A DNA stretch of 64,000 bases from the NCBI GenBank assembly GCA_039111635.1, contig JBCAQO010000004.1:1054001-1118000 (forward strand), given 5' to 3'. This stretch comes from Heterobasidion occidentale. Its lineage: Eukaryota > Basidiomycota > Agaricomycetes > Russulales > Bondarzewiaceae. Below, in pieces: positions 1 through 13,106 of this stretch. Every line of letters begins with the position of its first letter. Positions within the stretch are counted from its first letter, which is position 1. The position numbers were made by a program, and so were the translations under genes. The notes beneath the pieces are model-generated. The model was not told the origin of the DNA, made no database searches, and saw nothing but the letters and a program-made list of their open reading frames with translations.

Positions 1-310
1 ACATCGGTAAAATTCATCGTTTAACGTCCACACCTCGTCTATTTGCGTTCTCAGTACTCTTGACTGACTTGGACTGTCAGAGCGCTGGAATTTTCTTCAA
101 GGTTTGCTATCTCACTCTCATGACCACACCTTGTGCTCTATTCTGATTCATCTGTGCGCGCAGGACAAAATCTCAAACAGTACAATTTGACCCTCGCTCA
201 GACTCTGGATAGCATCAGGGTCACCTGTACTCACATCAATGCAAAGCATAATTGATTCTCTATAAGAATCTCCTAAAATCATACATAACCAAAGGATGCG
301 CTCGAATTCA

Positions 311-3300
311 CTAAAGCCCATAGTGAACAAACGGTACCCAACGAACGAACTATCGATCGTTGTACTGGGCGCGCAGCTTCCTGGCTGCAATGTGGAGGGC
401 TCGAGCAGACTCCGTAGTATCGGGTGCTGAGCCATCTTCATGACCCTTGAAAAGTTGACCGTAGAACTCGTTCGCGATTATAGGACCGTCATCATCATAG
501 ATCGACCTGTTTGTGTGGGTCAAGACAAGGCAGGGTCGACGCAGGGAGAACACTACTTACCATTTGGTGGCAACTACGCTGCGGAATCCAGAGAACAGCA
601 TCGTCCCCGCGAGATGCATGGCTTCATCAGGAAGCTGAACGGTACCCTTGGCAGTCTCGCATGCGCTGAGAAAAGCCAAGGAATTCGGCAAAGCCTGCGC
701 CATGACCGTAGAAACCTTTAATCGACCATCCAGCAGAAGCGCACTTTCCAAAGGATTCGATAGATCTTGGACGCCGCGGCATGCGAAGTGAGCGATAGAC
801 GCTCGAGGGGAGATGAGAGAGAACCGTCTCTACTTTGGATGGCGGAGAGCCGGCCACACCTAGCTTAATGAGACAAGAGGCGGAAACGTGTCTCTCGATT
901 TGACGTAGTTCTTCACGAGTTTAGGTTAATGCGACCTGGCCCCTGGCTTCAGGCTGTATGGCAACCAGCATCTTGAACGGATCTAAACACGGTATAGGGG
1001 GAATGAGGAGAGAATTCAGGGAAGGTGTGTACGACGACACCATGTAATCCGATATATCCTCGACGGCTCCTGTGTTCGTGTCAGACGCATAAATCCCAGC
1101 TGCATGAAGCGGAAGAAGAGATAATGGGCCGGTCAAGCACCACCACACGCGTGGAGGCGACTCAGATTTCTGTGTGGCTTGATAAGTACAAAGCACAAGG
1201 TTGACGGAGAAGTAATCTTACCTCAAGTTTCAAATGAAGAATTATAGGATGGGCGACAAGCTTCCAGAGCACTGCTAGAACGACACGGAGGATATCGTCT
1301 ACACTTTGAAGAGGTGACGGCGCCCAGCTTTCCGGTCGTGCACATTTTCACGAGAGAGTTGGGCGTGTTCTAAAAGGGGTTTGAGAGAGGCTTTTTGGTC
1401 ATTGGTGAGCAAATGGAAGCTAGTCATGGCAGAGGATAAAGAGAGCACGATGAGAGACAGTTGTTGCCCCGTCAATTGAGAGAAAGTGGAACATGATCTA
1501 CACCCGTCACGATCAATGCATCGCATGAAGACAGCGTGGCGTTGAGCAGAATGACGGGAGCATGGACCGCCGCCCTCCTCAAGGAGACGAACTTCTTCGG
1601 GCGTAGAAAGTCTTCGAAACCTTTCAAGGCCCGAACCTTTTCCAATATCGCCGAACGCTCCAAGTTCAGCCAACGAAATTGCACGGCCTCAGCATCCACC
1701 GTCATTGCTGCTTTGGCATCAGTGCGATTAAGACCAGAACTCTCCCGAAATGCGCTTCGCTCGAGAGCTGAGAGCTGTGGAAATATCCCGAAGCCTTTTT
1801 GCAAGTTTCGGAAAGGCATGACGGAGATCGTCGAGAGGCGTCCGGAGCTGTAGTGCCTGAGACCAGAAAATAGGTCTACCTTCTTCAAGCATCTCAACCG
1901 CCTGTTCGAATTGGCCCAAGCGAAAAGCACAGGCCGCGGCACCACTCGGGAGTCCCTGGTAGTACCCCAGACGGTCAGCCAGCAGTTGATGACGTGATTT
2001 TGCATCGGAAGCGAGCATAGCGGCGTTGGGCAACAGTTGAATAGCAGCCTGAAATGCTTCCAGGGCAGAGGGATGGTTCGCCTTATCGACATACCGTGCC
2101 CATGTATGAGCAGTTCTCAAGAAATGGAGCACAGATCCTGTTTCGTGATTGACTGCAGTGCGAAACATATCCATGGGTATGTCCAGCGAAGACACATCTC
2201 CCAAGCCGAACTTATTACAGAGGGAGGATGCAAGTTTTCCCAGATACATGCACTGACCAGGGGTGATAGAGGTGGGCCCACGAGAACTTCCCGACGTAAC
2301 GAGATTGCCTCTTCCAGGTCATCTACTAGACCACTCTGCTGAAATCGTGTCGAAAGTGCATCTGCGAGGCTGTCCAATGAGGTCGAACGCTCAACATGTG
2401 GGGCAGCGCGGAGTGTAAGGGCTGCACGGTGAAGTGAAATAGCCTCTTCGAGATCATCAACCTGCCCTTTGTGCTGGAATCGCGTCCAAAGCGTACTCGC
2501 GAGGTTGCTCAATGATGTGGAGCGATCAGGATGCGAGGCAGCGCGAAGTGAGAGGGCCTCGCGGTTAAGCAAAACGGCCTCCTCGAGGTCGTCGATCTGC
2601 CTTGTATGCTTGAATCGTGTCGAAAGCACTAGTGCGAGGTTGTTCAGTGATACTGAACGTCTAGGATGCGGAGCCGGCCGGACTGTGATGGCTTCGCGGT
2701 GAAGCAAAATAGCCTCATCGAGGTCATCGATCTGCCCTTTCTGCTGGAATCGTGTCAAAAGCGCATTCGCGAGATTGTTCAATGAGGAAGGACGATTGAG
2801 ATGTGGAGTATGACACAGTGTGAGAATCTCACGGTCAATCAAAATGGCCTCCTCAAGGTCAGTCTCCTCAAGGTCATTCAACTGTCGTTTCTGGTCAAAC
2901 TGTGACCAGAGCGCGCTTGCAAGGTTGAAAAACGCCATCCAGCGATTAGGATAGGAGACAGGGATGATTGTGAGGGCATTGCGGAAATGCAAAATGGCCT
3001 CCTTGAAGTCGTCCTCCTGTCCCTTCTGTGAGGATCGTAACACAGGCGCATTTGCAAGATTTCCGAGTGAACAATGATGATCAGGATATGGTGCCAGGCG
3101 GAGTGTGAGGGCTTCGCGGTTCAGCAAAATAGCTTTCTCGAGATCATGCATCTGGTGGTTCTGTTTGAACCGTTTCGTAAGGTCACTAGCAAGGTTATAC
3201 AATGTCATAGGGCGACCAGGGTGCAGAGCCGGGCAGAGACCGAGAGCTTCACGGTAAAGCAGAATGGCCCCTCAAGGTCACCCACCTGCCCTTTCTGCAT

Positions 3301-3864
3301 GAATCGTAGTGAAAGTAAGTTTGCAAAGTTGTTCAAGTAGCCATGACGATCAGGATGAGTGACCGGTAGAATCCTCAGAACCTCACGCAGTGCTGTCCCT
3401 TCTTCGAGGTCGATATCGCGTCCAGTCTGATAAAATCGATCAGTCAGCGCTCTGGCTAGTTGTCCTAGTACCTGGCATCGCGTGGGGGGATCTGTATCCA
3501 TCATACAAAGAGCGACCCGTAGCCGCAAGAGCATCATCAAGAAATGTTATATCTCCAGACGACCGAAATTGATCGAGGAGAGTTGTGCCATGCATATAAA
3601 AACGGTGTGCATTTGAATTACGAAAAAGCTGATCTCGTTCTCCCGCGCGCGGATAAACCAACTTGAGGAAGTCGTCGTGGGGAGCACTGGATTCGGACGT
3701 CGCAGTTTCTTGTAATGTGCCAGGAGTGAGTAAATGAAGTGAGGACTCGGCATAAATCGTTGGACATCCAATGGTTCCCGCATTGGAACGGCCTGGCAGA
3801 TCATAGTCATTGCAGAACTGACAATCGAGATCGGCGACACTTGAACAAGGGCGAAGTCGGTCAT
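311..3864 (-). pseudogene. CHAT-TPR protein, degenerate
   Basis: Remnant of the agaricomycete family with tandem tetratricopeptide-like repeats followed by a C-terminal caspase-like CHAT protease domain. Repeats of the type DDLEEAI-L-REAL-LR occupy about 2250-3540, a helical linker about 1480-2250, and CHAT about 311-1225. The SACET catalytic-cysteine motif survives (near 640), but the expected HFACHG motif reads HFACRG (Arg codon 776-778). Two introns are recognisable (about 507-560 and 1170-1221). At least seven frame changes break it, near 803, 1300, 1480, 1767, 2265, 3268 and 3510, plus in-frame stops at 921-923 and 350-352. The frame change near 1767 is an exact 7-bp tandem duplication. 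Family members are thought to act in fungal self/non-self or cell-death signalling; this copy cannot make a full protein. The N-terminus beyond 3864 is not resolved. Confidence 0.88.
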
Positions 3865-4466
3865 ACCCGCTTGGTCTTTGCGCTCAAGACCTCCCTCAGA
3901 GTCCTGATGTAGCGAAGATCATCAGCACGACTTCTGATATAGAAATGCATACTTCAACGTACCCGTTCGTCCGCTGCATCATTGACACGCTTCGTACCAG
4001 CCTGCTCCAGGATCGACTAGCCTATCAACGATTTGATGGCCGGGTCCACATCTGGCTGATCAGCCCGAATAGACACGGCCACCACACTTAACGCGCGATT
4101 GCTTGAAGATGATGTCCTATGTCGGTGGCCCACGGGATGAAGATCACGGACGTCGCCGAGGAAACAATGAAGCCGAGTTGGAAGATGATTGACTTTCGAC
4201 CTTATATTCCTCTGCGATCAAAGCTCTAAGCTCATTGATATCGCCTGCATTGACACCATGACTTCGGCTAATCGACTCGGTGAAAGCGATGGGTGCTTCC
4301 GCCTGTTCCTAAGAGATACTGTAAGCTTCAGATGGTGCCAACGATGTCTGAACACAGACCAAATATTTGACCATTGACTAAAATCGCTGATCAATTTCAG
4401 CAATCGGAGGGGTGAGAGATGGGACTTACAAGATCCACAATCTTGGATCGAGATGGTACTGAACAC

Positions 4467-7400
4467 GTATCTTGGTTTTCTTGATCATCGTCACTCATCG
4501 CTGAGAATTGTGTGCGTGTTGGATTTGACTGAAGAAGGGGTAAAAACACAGAGATGGCCAACCAGGACCAATGATTGTAAGATGGAGTAGGCGTAGATGT
4601 CGCACGCCAAGGCTAACCACATTTCAAACACGAGGCAAGACGCAGTGATGTTCCAATGTTCTGCAGGCCATCTGACTATTTCATGGCAGCGATTAGTGAG
4701 AAATCCTGTGCGCTCCTGAGGATTTGCTGCTCGTCTGCCCGAAGCTGTCTGTCAGATTCCAGAGCTGTCGAAGCGTCCTTGAATATGTACTGGAACATGT
4801 TTGTTATCTCTGCGCCTTCTCTGATAGGAAGATGACAACGTGAAATCAGTAAGCAACGGAAAGAATGTGATTACGAAGTCACGTATACATGTGTACGCCT
4901 GTGTACGTCGCATTTGTTGGAACCGGTGTACTGGGCACATGACCGGTCGAAGCAACAAGACTGAGCACGAAGTATAGATTGAATCCTATGGAACGGTCTT
5001 CGCATGATCCCATCGAGAACAGCGTCTGCAATCAACAACTATCAGCTTACGACAGTCGTTTGGTGGGATTGTAGCTTCATTTTTTCAGAGTTGCACCACT
5101 GGAGGCAGAACCAGCAATTAGTGCTGAAGTGGGCACATTGAATGCCGGTCAACCAAATCTAGATCATCACGAAATTGAAGAGGGATCGACGACTCACGAG
5201 ACAGTGACAAGTCCAAGGAAAGAAATTGCTCACGGCGTCACAGTGGGGATACTTATTGAACATCAGAAGCACGCCAGTCGTTAACGAGGCAGCTCATAGC
5301 ATGAAGACGGACTGAGGTTGTTTGAAATGTACGGAGCAGATGCGGAAGAAGACTTGAAAATGTTGGGCGACATCGGAATGACGGCCGCACCAAATGATTG
5401 AAAGTCGAGCCGATGGAACTGTCGATGGACTCGGCCGGGTCCTTCCGTGTCAAGCCGCCGGGTCATGCCGAGTCAAACACTATCAGTCCATCGTAGCGAA
5501 AGATCAGTGTTCCTAACTGACAATCGTCAGCAGTAATGTGCGGGTCATTTGCTGTTCGACAGAACCTGGAAGTTGATGCAAAGGATGAGGAGGGCGCGTG
5601 ACTTGCAAGGGGTCTCCCGAGCCTCCCGAACGCAGCTTTCGTCCGGCCCTCATCACATCCCTTTGCGTCCAGTTTCGTCTCTTGTTCGGCCTTCGCACTG
5701 ATTTGCGCCTCATGACTGCATGCTGTGACAACAGGTACAGGTTCAATTATTTTCGAACAGAGAAAAGGAAGGAGCGATGGGATATACGAAAACGAGATGA
5801 TGATGCTGGCAGAATCAGAGGTGTGCTCTTGTCTTTTCTCCTTCTATAGTATATCCTCATCTGAGCGAGTCTTAGGTACTGCAAAATTGATAGATCTACT
5901 TGCTTTTCATTCAATTCTCCTGCGCCCTCCTTTCCGCGTAACAACTAGGCTTTCTCCTCAAGGTCATCTGTTGAGACCTTCTAGGGAGCACCCATGAGGT
6001 ATTGAGCGGGATTATGGAGCTTCATAAGCTAGGGATGATTCGGCGATATCTAGCGAGACTTTTGGACAGAACCATTCTGAGAAAGGATATCCTCATAGGT
6101 CGGCTGTCAATTTTCTCTCGTTTAAAATGAGGGCTCACGCACGCGTCGACATGGTAGAATCTGTTGAGACTGAGTCCGTATACGCCACTATTTTTCCACT
6201 GCAAATTGAATCATGTAGAACGATATCATTCATCGCTTGTCTGTTAAACTGCAGTGGACGCTCATGATAGGCTTTGATCGTGGCATGATCTCGTTGACAA
6301 ATCAGCTTTGATGTGAGTGCGAAACTTGCGCGTCTGCAGGAGGCTGAAAGAATGACGATGCGTTGAGCATTAATTCGCATTGCGCATGGGTCTAGAAGTC
6401 TACCGGAAAAGTAAATCTCTTCATAAAGATCCCGATTTGTTCACAGGGAGCCTTCGCGGTACGTATGGGCCATAGCGGGTCGCGGACCATAGGTGCGCAG
6501 TCGGTATAGGAGTCTGTGTCAGGATCGCTGCCGTTGAACCTCCGGCGACAATAAATCTCAGAGGCTCAAGAATATGCAGACGGTTGTCGGGGGAGAATGT
6601 AACGCCCAGAATCAAAGTCGTGATTTCAGCCTCCCAAACCGAGAAAAACTTTGCAATCTGGTTGATGAGATGGTCGTGAAGACGAACCGCTATGCGGGTG
6701 TGGCAGTCGTAATAGGTACATGTGACTCAAAAACGTGGTGGCCTTCCAGATCTGAAAAGCGGCGATGGATGGCCTGTCGGCATCTTCTGTGGCGACTTGC
6801 GACTTGCCAAATGCAGTCCCCGCCGTGAGCGCGAATCGTAAGTCCCGAGACTGATCTCCGTGCCCAGACTGACCATCTTTGATGATCAATTTCATTCGCT
6901 TGTCTCCTCTAGTTCATGCACAAGCCCGAAATACAGTGTGGACGGACCAGGCGAATCTGCAGTGTTATAGTGCTTAATGCTTTTTTGGGTCGAGTTCAGA
7001 CATTGAATCAGTCAGTGGTCCGTTATCGACCATCTGACGACACGCTTTCGCCATTGACCAGTCGTTTACACGGTAGCATCGGCAAGCATTTTCGCGGGCA
7101 ACCGTCGTGAAACAGCATAGCTACATGAGGCTAGCTTGATTGCTCCACCATTGCCTTTTCAATTGGCCCTGCCCACAACGATCTAGGCAGGGAAGAGAAT
7201 GTGGCACGCCTACGGTGGGAAGGTTTCCGTCAATCTCTGCCTGGTCGAAACGCGTGATAGACGGTCGAGATTTTGGTATTTAATCATTCAGAATCGATTA
7301 GATCCGTAAATGACTGAAACAAGTTGCAGGAGAGTGTAGGCTGCCACTTGCGGGAAAGTAATTGTCCGATAAGCGCCGTGCATGTTGCCGCGGAGTCAAA

Positions 7401-7601
7401 TGTGGGATGTGGCAAACGGGACACGCTCACGCCTTGACAACTCGAACAACGGTGGTACAGTGGCAATCGGGTTCAAGAATCTAGGTCAAACTCACTTGCC
7501 TGGTAAGCTCCTTGCTCGCTCCATCTTGTTTTCTGCCACTCACTCTTGAATTGTCTCAACTTCCTCAGCTAACGAGCTCACTGGTCAATATCATCGACTG
7601 A
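4467..7601. other. no supportable gene; possible coding remnants
   Basis: Open frames here are short and in mixed directions. I recognise no domain and see no convincing exon series. The stretch lies between the decayed CHAT-TPR gene and the FunK1 kinase gene and may hold further eroded accessory genes. One better-looking open frame is listed separately at 6421-6717. Confidence 0.4.
6421..6717 (-). other. open reading remnant of 98 codons, unrecognised
   Basis: An uninterrupted frame runs from 6717 to a stop at 6421, with protein-like composition (for example RIAVRLHDHLINQIAKFF and LILGVTFSPDNRLHILEPL). No start codon or flanking exons could be fixed. It may be an exon of an eroded gene. I do not recognise a family. 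Confidence 0.2.
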
Positions 7602-9887
7602 GCGATTCTCAACTTCAACACGGGATATCCTCGCCGACCGAGACTACATATTGCTTATAACACAGATGAGGAATCAATTTGCTGGTCCTATACGTTTCTC
7701 AAAAATTTTATGCCCAAGCCCGAAGGGAATAGGCTACCCAAGGGTTATCACACTTTGTTCGCCGACCTGAAGATCGAGAAGGGATTCGAGAAGAACTTTG
7801 TACGTGCTTTGTGCCTTTTTAGCTTCATCCCACGTATCGTCACATACCACAGATACAGGCCGTCCGAGAGGCAGGGCTTTGCCCCGGTTTGCTCTTCGTC
7901 GACACAAGTGACCAATTAGATAGGAATTTCCGCCGAAAGCCAGATATCTCCGTCTACAAGTCGGGGCCATGAACAGACGAAGACCAAATTCCCGCTGATG
8001 GAGCTTCATATTGAGCGCAAGGCCGAGTCACAGGATCCGTTTGACGATCCACCGCAGGACATGAAGAGATCGCTTCGCGAAAAAATACCCTTTCGAACAC
8101 AATACTCTCGACGGCAATCATTCTCGTGGACAAATTTCCTCATATACAGCTTCACAATTCAATGCCCAATCTCGAGCGTTCTCATTTTCTCTCCTCTTTG
8201 TTGGCAAGTTTGTTCGATTCATTCGTTGGGACCGAGCGGGAGCCGTGGTTACCAGCCGTATAGATTGGAGGGAAAAACCTTGGTGCCTAGCGTCGTTCTT
8301 GTGGAGGTTCGCTCATTCCTCTGATAACGACCGAGGATATGATACCTCGGTGTCAATTCCGACCCAAGACGAGATTCTGCGCACGAAAGCCGTCCTCAGG
8401 CAGCGGGCGATAGATGTCGCTGTGGCACAGGGCGGAAGTGAAAAGGATGTATTGACGTCCCTACACTCGTCAGACGACACGTTTCGAAAATTCCGTGTGG
8501 TCGATGATGGTCCGGACAGGCAAGAGCACTTTTTCGTCGCATCTGTTCCACAGTGGTATACGAGCAGTCCTACAGGAAGAGGAACGAAAGGGTATGAGGC
8601 GCTGGATGTTGCTACAGGGAAAGTGGTTTATCTGAAGGATACTTGGCGCTACGTTGCGCTGGGATTCGAGAAGGAGGGCGACACTTACCGATTGCTTGAG
8701 GAGAACAAAGTGCAAGGGATCTCTCACCGAATTTGCTCTGGCGATATCGAGGGGCAGGAGACACGCACTCACGAGTTTATCAGGCAAAAATGGTGCTGTC
8801 GTGTAACTGTGAAGCGCCACCAACACTATCGGTTAGTACTCGGGGATTTGGGACGCCCGTTGAGCCAGTATACTTCTACAAAGGAGCTTTCTCAAGTGAT
8901 GTTGGACACGATTGAAGGTGAGATACATTCTGCTGCTTAATTCGCTCAATTAACTGAAATCGCATGATGATATAGCCCATCAGCAAGCGTTCAATGTCGG
9001 GGTGCTGCATCAAGATATCAGCGGCGGCAACATCCTGATAACAAACCACGGTCGTGGCCTTCTCATTGACTGGGATCTGTCTCGAAGAACAGCGCTGACT
9101 GTGCCCGCAGCTAGGTTAAAGTCGAGGACGGTAAGTCGCTGATGCAATCTAAGTTCAGTGCTCGCGCATTCGTATTGATTGGCATCTTCAGGGCACATGG
9201 CAATTCATGGCATGCGCTCGTCTTCTTGCTCCTGGAGAGCAGCCGCACGAATTTTGGCATGACCTTGAGTCATTCTTTCATGTTTACTTATACCACGCAA
9301 TCCTCTATCAGGCTAGCAGGATTCCCCAAGATTTACTTCTGCGCATTTTACAACAATTGGAGGAACATTTCGACTCTTCAAGCAGCCGTATTGATGCGCC
9401 TGCTTCTGGAGGTACAAGCAAATCAGATTTCTTCCAGTTATCTACCAGTCGTTTCTCCGAACCCGACCTTTCGAAATTCCTCAACAAGGCGCTACTTTTC
9501 ACCATCTTCAATCTTAGGGACCTGTTCGTCCCTATCTACACTATTCGTGGCACTCTATCGGCATTCTTTGTAAAACTGTTACCTTCCGTCGAAGAGGCAC
9601 AGGATACTCTCAAATCGTCGAAACCATTGACTGAAAGATTGAAGTCGAGGCTCGAGAAAGAAGGCTGGACTAATGACGGAAGTGATGGTCTTTTCGGGAA
9701 ACCGCCGATCAACAGGAAGATCAAACAGTCTGCAAAACGAAAAGGCAAGGATTCCGAATTGCACAACAAGCCCAAGCAGAAGAAGAAGAAATCCCGGTTA
9801 TCTCAGGATGCGTCCGAGATTGTCGTGTCTTCTCTTGTCCTTGGAACCTCGACCATCGACGAAGAATCCGATATCGCCAATCCATGA
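7602..9887 (+). CDS. FunK1-type fungal protein kinase, frameshifted
   Basis: Member of the fungus-specific FunK1 kinase family, expanded in agaricomycetes and of unknown substrate. Motifs seen in order: [39 protein letters not shown], the catalytic loop [13 protein letters not shown] (HQD in place of HRD) and the metal-binding LIDWDLS (DWD for DFG). A Lys-rich tail follows, resembling a nuclear localisation signal. Introns are inferred at 7800-7852, 8918-8975 and 9131-9191. The first exon is not resolved; 7602 is only where the frame opens. Two single-base insertions break the frame: GGGG at 7963-7966 and an A6 run at 8080-8085. Either the gene is freshly inactivated or these are sequencing errors; the rest is well preserved. 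Confidence 0.8.
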
Positions 9888-10962
9888 TTACCCCTACTAC
9901 AGCTAAATGCTATCCATTTCTTTCACATTTGACTCAATCCGTTTATATTCTGTATCTCGCTCGCAATATGCTAATTCATGTATGGCTCCTGATATGCAAT
10001 AAATACTCATGCAACGAACGGCAGATTTCTAACCCAAACAATCAATCGCTGGAGCGATACAACTCAAGGAGATGACGGGGTAACGCAGGAGCTGAGCCAT
10101 GTGATGTGGGCGAATGGAGAACTCCTGCGACGAATCAGCCTTAACAAGATTAGCAGTGGCAAGTTCAAGTAGTAAAATTCCTCTAAAATTCGCCCAAACT
10201 TGCTTCCATCGTCTCAAGCGTAACCCCAGAACAAAATAAGAGGGTGACAACCGCTCAGAGGCACGATGGCTCCAAATACGAAGTAGTGTGATGACTGCCC
10301 TCATGTATCGGCGTATCGCGCGATCGTCCCGAACTTCCCATCGAGATGTCAAGCTGCAAGTCAGACGTCAGTCATTTTCTCCTTGATTCTTTTCAGGTTT
10401 CAGCTGAACGGAAGCAGAGCGCTTTCTAGCTTGCATGCTTGGGAAGGTGGGAGACTTACACAGTGTGGGCAGACTGGAGACCGCGTCGAGGGCGTGTCCC
10501 GTGCCTCACATTACTGATCGACGAAACACGGCGGCGGGAGAAGTCAACGAGAGGGTTGATTGTTCACGCACAGAGCAAGATAACGAAATAGACAAAAAAT
10601 GAGGGAATAAACAGAGAGCCACAACGAGGTATCTGAACAAAAAGCGTAAGTGGACGTGAATGGTCATAAGGTCATCGTATCGTGAAAATCGAGCTTAACA
10701 CAGTATATATGGATATTTAGTTGAGAGCAAAAAGATAGATGATTCAACATAAGCAGAGGTCGACCGGCAAGGAAATGAGTGTTAGGCTTGGGTATCGCAA
10801 TCGAGGTGGAAAAAAAATCGTGGAAGTCCAAACGCTCGACGAAGAGAAGCTGCGAATGAAGACAAAGGCCGAGATCAAGAGAAAGGCCGTTTCAAAGCTT
10901 GAAAAGGCTTGGAGAACCCATAACAGCGAGACTGGCCAGCGAGCCCAAAAGAAAGCCAACTG
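9888..10962. other. convergent intergenic region
   Basis: Lies between the 3' ends of the FunK1 gene (+) and the SAM-like gene (-). It should contain both 3' untranslated regions. No coding pattern or repeat was recognised. Confidence 0.5.
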
Positions 10963-13106
10963 TCAAGACCTGAGCTGTCGGCCAGCCGTACGCTTCAGCA
11001 CGACCCGCAGGACGACAGCACATACACCTAATCCAACGAACAGCACATACGAAGGTAACGCAGAGAACGAGTCGGGTTCAAAAATATCAGCCACAGACGA
11101 GGTCGTGTCAGGTTGAGGGCGGCGTCGCTTGTGTACACGCGAGACGACGCGAGAGAGCATCGCAGCAGGGCCAGGGACAGGTTTCGTTGATTCAGCGGGG
11201 TATGGTTGAGGCTCAGGTCGTATTTCGGGTAGGGAGGCGGTGGCCAACGGGGAGGGGTCCTGAATAGCTGAGGCGAGGGATGCAGCCAATGCTTCGAGCT
11301 CCTGGGCCCGTTTCTCGACCTCGCGAAGCTGCGCGAGCTCCAGGACCAGTTGCGCTTCGCGCTCTGCTCTCTCGACTTCTGCAATGACACTGCTCGCTTC
11401 TCTCTGTGCTGTCTCGATCTCCCGTTGGGTCTCAAGCTCTCTCAGGGTCGCTAACTCTGCGTCTCTCGTTGCCTCTCTTTCTTCCATCTCCCGCACCCTG
11501 CTTTCCACCTCCTCCAATCGACGTTTGAATTCCTCCAATAGGTCCCTGGTTTCTTTGACCTCTTGCACCATCTCCTGGACCTTCGCATTGCCGTCGTCAT
11601 CGTCATCCTCATTGGCAAGGCCTTCAATCTTCACGTCATCATCTAACGCATGTTCCTCCTGGCTCGTCTCTTCGAGCGCAGGCTCAAATATCGCAGTGAC
11701 GACTCTCCGTTCGTCCTTCGCACCACCTGCCTTGACCCTCCCACCACTGCTGCTCCCAGAGCTGCGTCCGCTTCCACTTCCACTGCCTTCCTTGCGCACG
11801 GTTTCATAGCCCTCAGAGTCCCCGATCTTCTTCACGGTCACGCCGATGTCCAGGTCCTCCCAAGCACGTGCGCCCCACGAGCCCGATGGCAGGTCCGAAT
11901 GCTCGGCGAGCAGGTCCTCGATACTTGGCTCTTCCTCGCTCTTCAGCCCAGTGGTTGTCGTTGTCGCCACCACCTCAGCATGCGTGGACCCACTAGCTTC
12001 TACGCCATCCGAAAGATCAGGAAGGGAAGTGTCCATTTTCAGCGGAGAGGACGATGCCGGGTCGTCTTCGACGTCACTTCCGTCGACGCTGCCCGCACTT
12101 TCGCGCTCCCATTTGTCAACCATTCCCTTGACTCTTCCCTTCTTGATTCGTAGTGCGATGGTCCGGCGAAGAGGCGAACCCTGCTCTGATCCTGACATAG
12201 AGAGATCGATAGAACTTGACGACGACGCATAGAGATCGGAAGAGAACGGATGAGACGCAAGAGGCTGGCCGGGCGTCGGCGAGGTCTCGCCGTCGGGAGA
12301 GCCCCAAATCCGGCCGCGCAGGACGTTCTGGCGGAGGTTGCGCGAGGCATTGAGCAGCGCCCTACGCCAGAGCAGGCTCACACCCAAACTATCCGCGCAC
12401 GCATGTCGACAGAAATTATTCGAATATTTACTGTCATATCGTAGAATGGAACGCACGCTTCAAGATCCTCCTCGCCCCAACGGAGGAAAACGCGCCCCGA
12501 GATCTTCGCGTCGCGCACCCACGCCGCGATATCACGCGCGACGGGTTCTGGCACGGCAGGTGTCGTCGAAGAACGCACGCGCAGTGCAGATGCGAGATAC
12601 GCCGCGAGTTGCGCGGGGGCCCACAACTTGGGGTTGGGCTGGGACAGATCTTCGAGGGTAAGGCCCGCGGTGCTCGCCTCACGCTCTGTGGGATGGAACG
12701 AAGGGAGCGTCTCAGAGCGCTTGAGGCGCCGCGGCGGGGTGTTCACGTCGTCAGATGCGCTGCGCTGAGGGTGGGCGATTGAGTCTGGGAAAGGAATCGG
12801 CGCAGGCGCAGGGGAGGAGATGGAGACGCTGGTTTCGCTGCCAGACAGACTCGTGGAGTAGCGATGGCCGCGATATTCTGACTTTCTCCGTGTTGAGCTG
12901 CGGGTCGGGCTGGTGCTCGGATGCGGAGGTATGTAGAAGTGTGCTATCTGCGTGCTGTGTCCGGACGAGTTGGACCGCGAGAGTAGAGCGGTGGATGTTG
13001 TTTTGATGGCATATGGGTGGGGATTTGGTTTGAGAGGGGATTCATGCCGCGTAGGTGACTTGAGGAGGAAAGGAGAGCCTGGCGGGGTTGCTGTCGCAGC
13101 GCTCAT
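10963..13106 (-). CDS. SAM-like, coiled-coil, tail-anchored protein
   Basis: Predicted 691-residue protein from two exons, 13106-12457 and 12388-10963, with a 69-nt intron (GTGCGT...ATAG) that joins the phases correctly. The N-terminal 150 residues are Ser/Pro-rich and disordered. A SAM-like helical domain follows (about 150-260), running from LWAPAQLAAYLASAL through WGEEDLEA to LLWRRALLNASRNLRQ and RGRIWG. The middle is acidic and low-complexity. A long coiled coil (about 480-600) is rich in Glu, Arg and Leu. The last 35 residues hold one membrane span (YVLFVGLGVCAVVLRVVL) with a basic tail, so I infer a tail-anchored organelle or ER protein. I recall similar basidiomycete hypothetical proteins but no named gene. 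Confidence 0.75.

Noticed and set aside
1..310. Possible gene at the left edge
   Set aside because: Only short frames; it appears to be the 3' flank of the CHAT-TPR pseudogene.
10739..11116. 125-codon plus-strand frame
   Set aside because: Mostly antisense to the SAM-like gene and its 3' flank; no similarity recognised.
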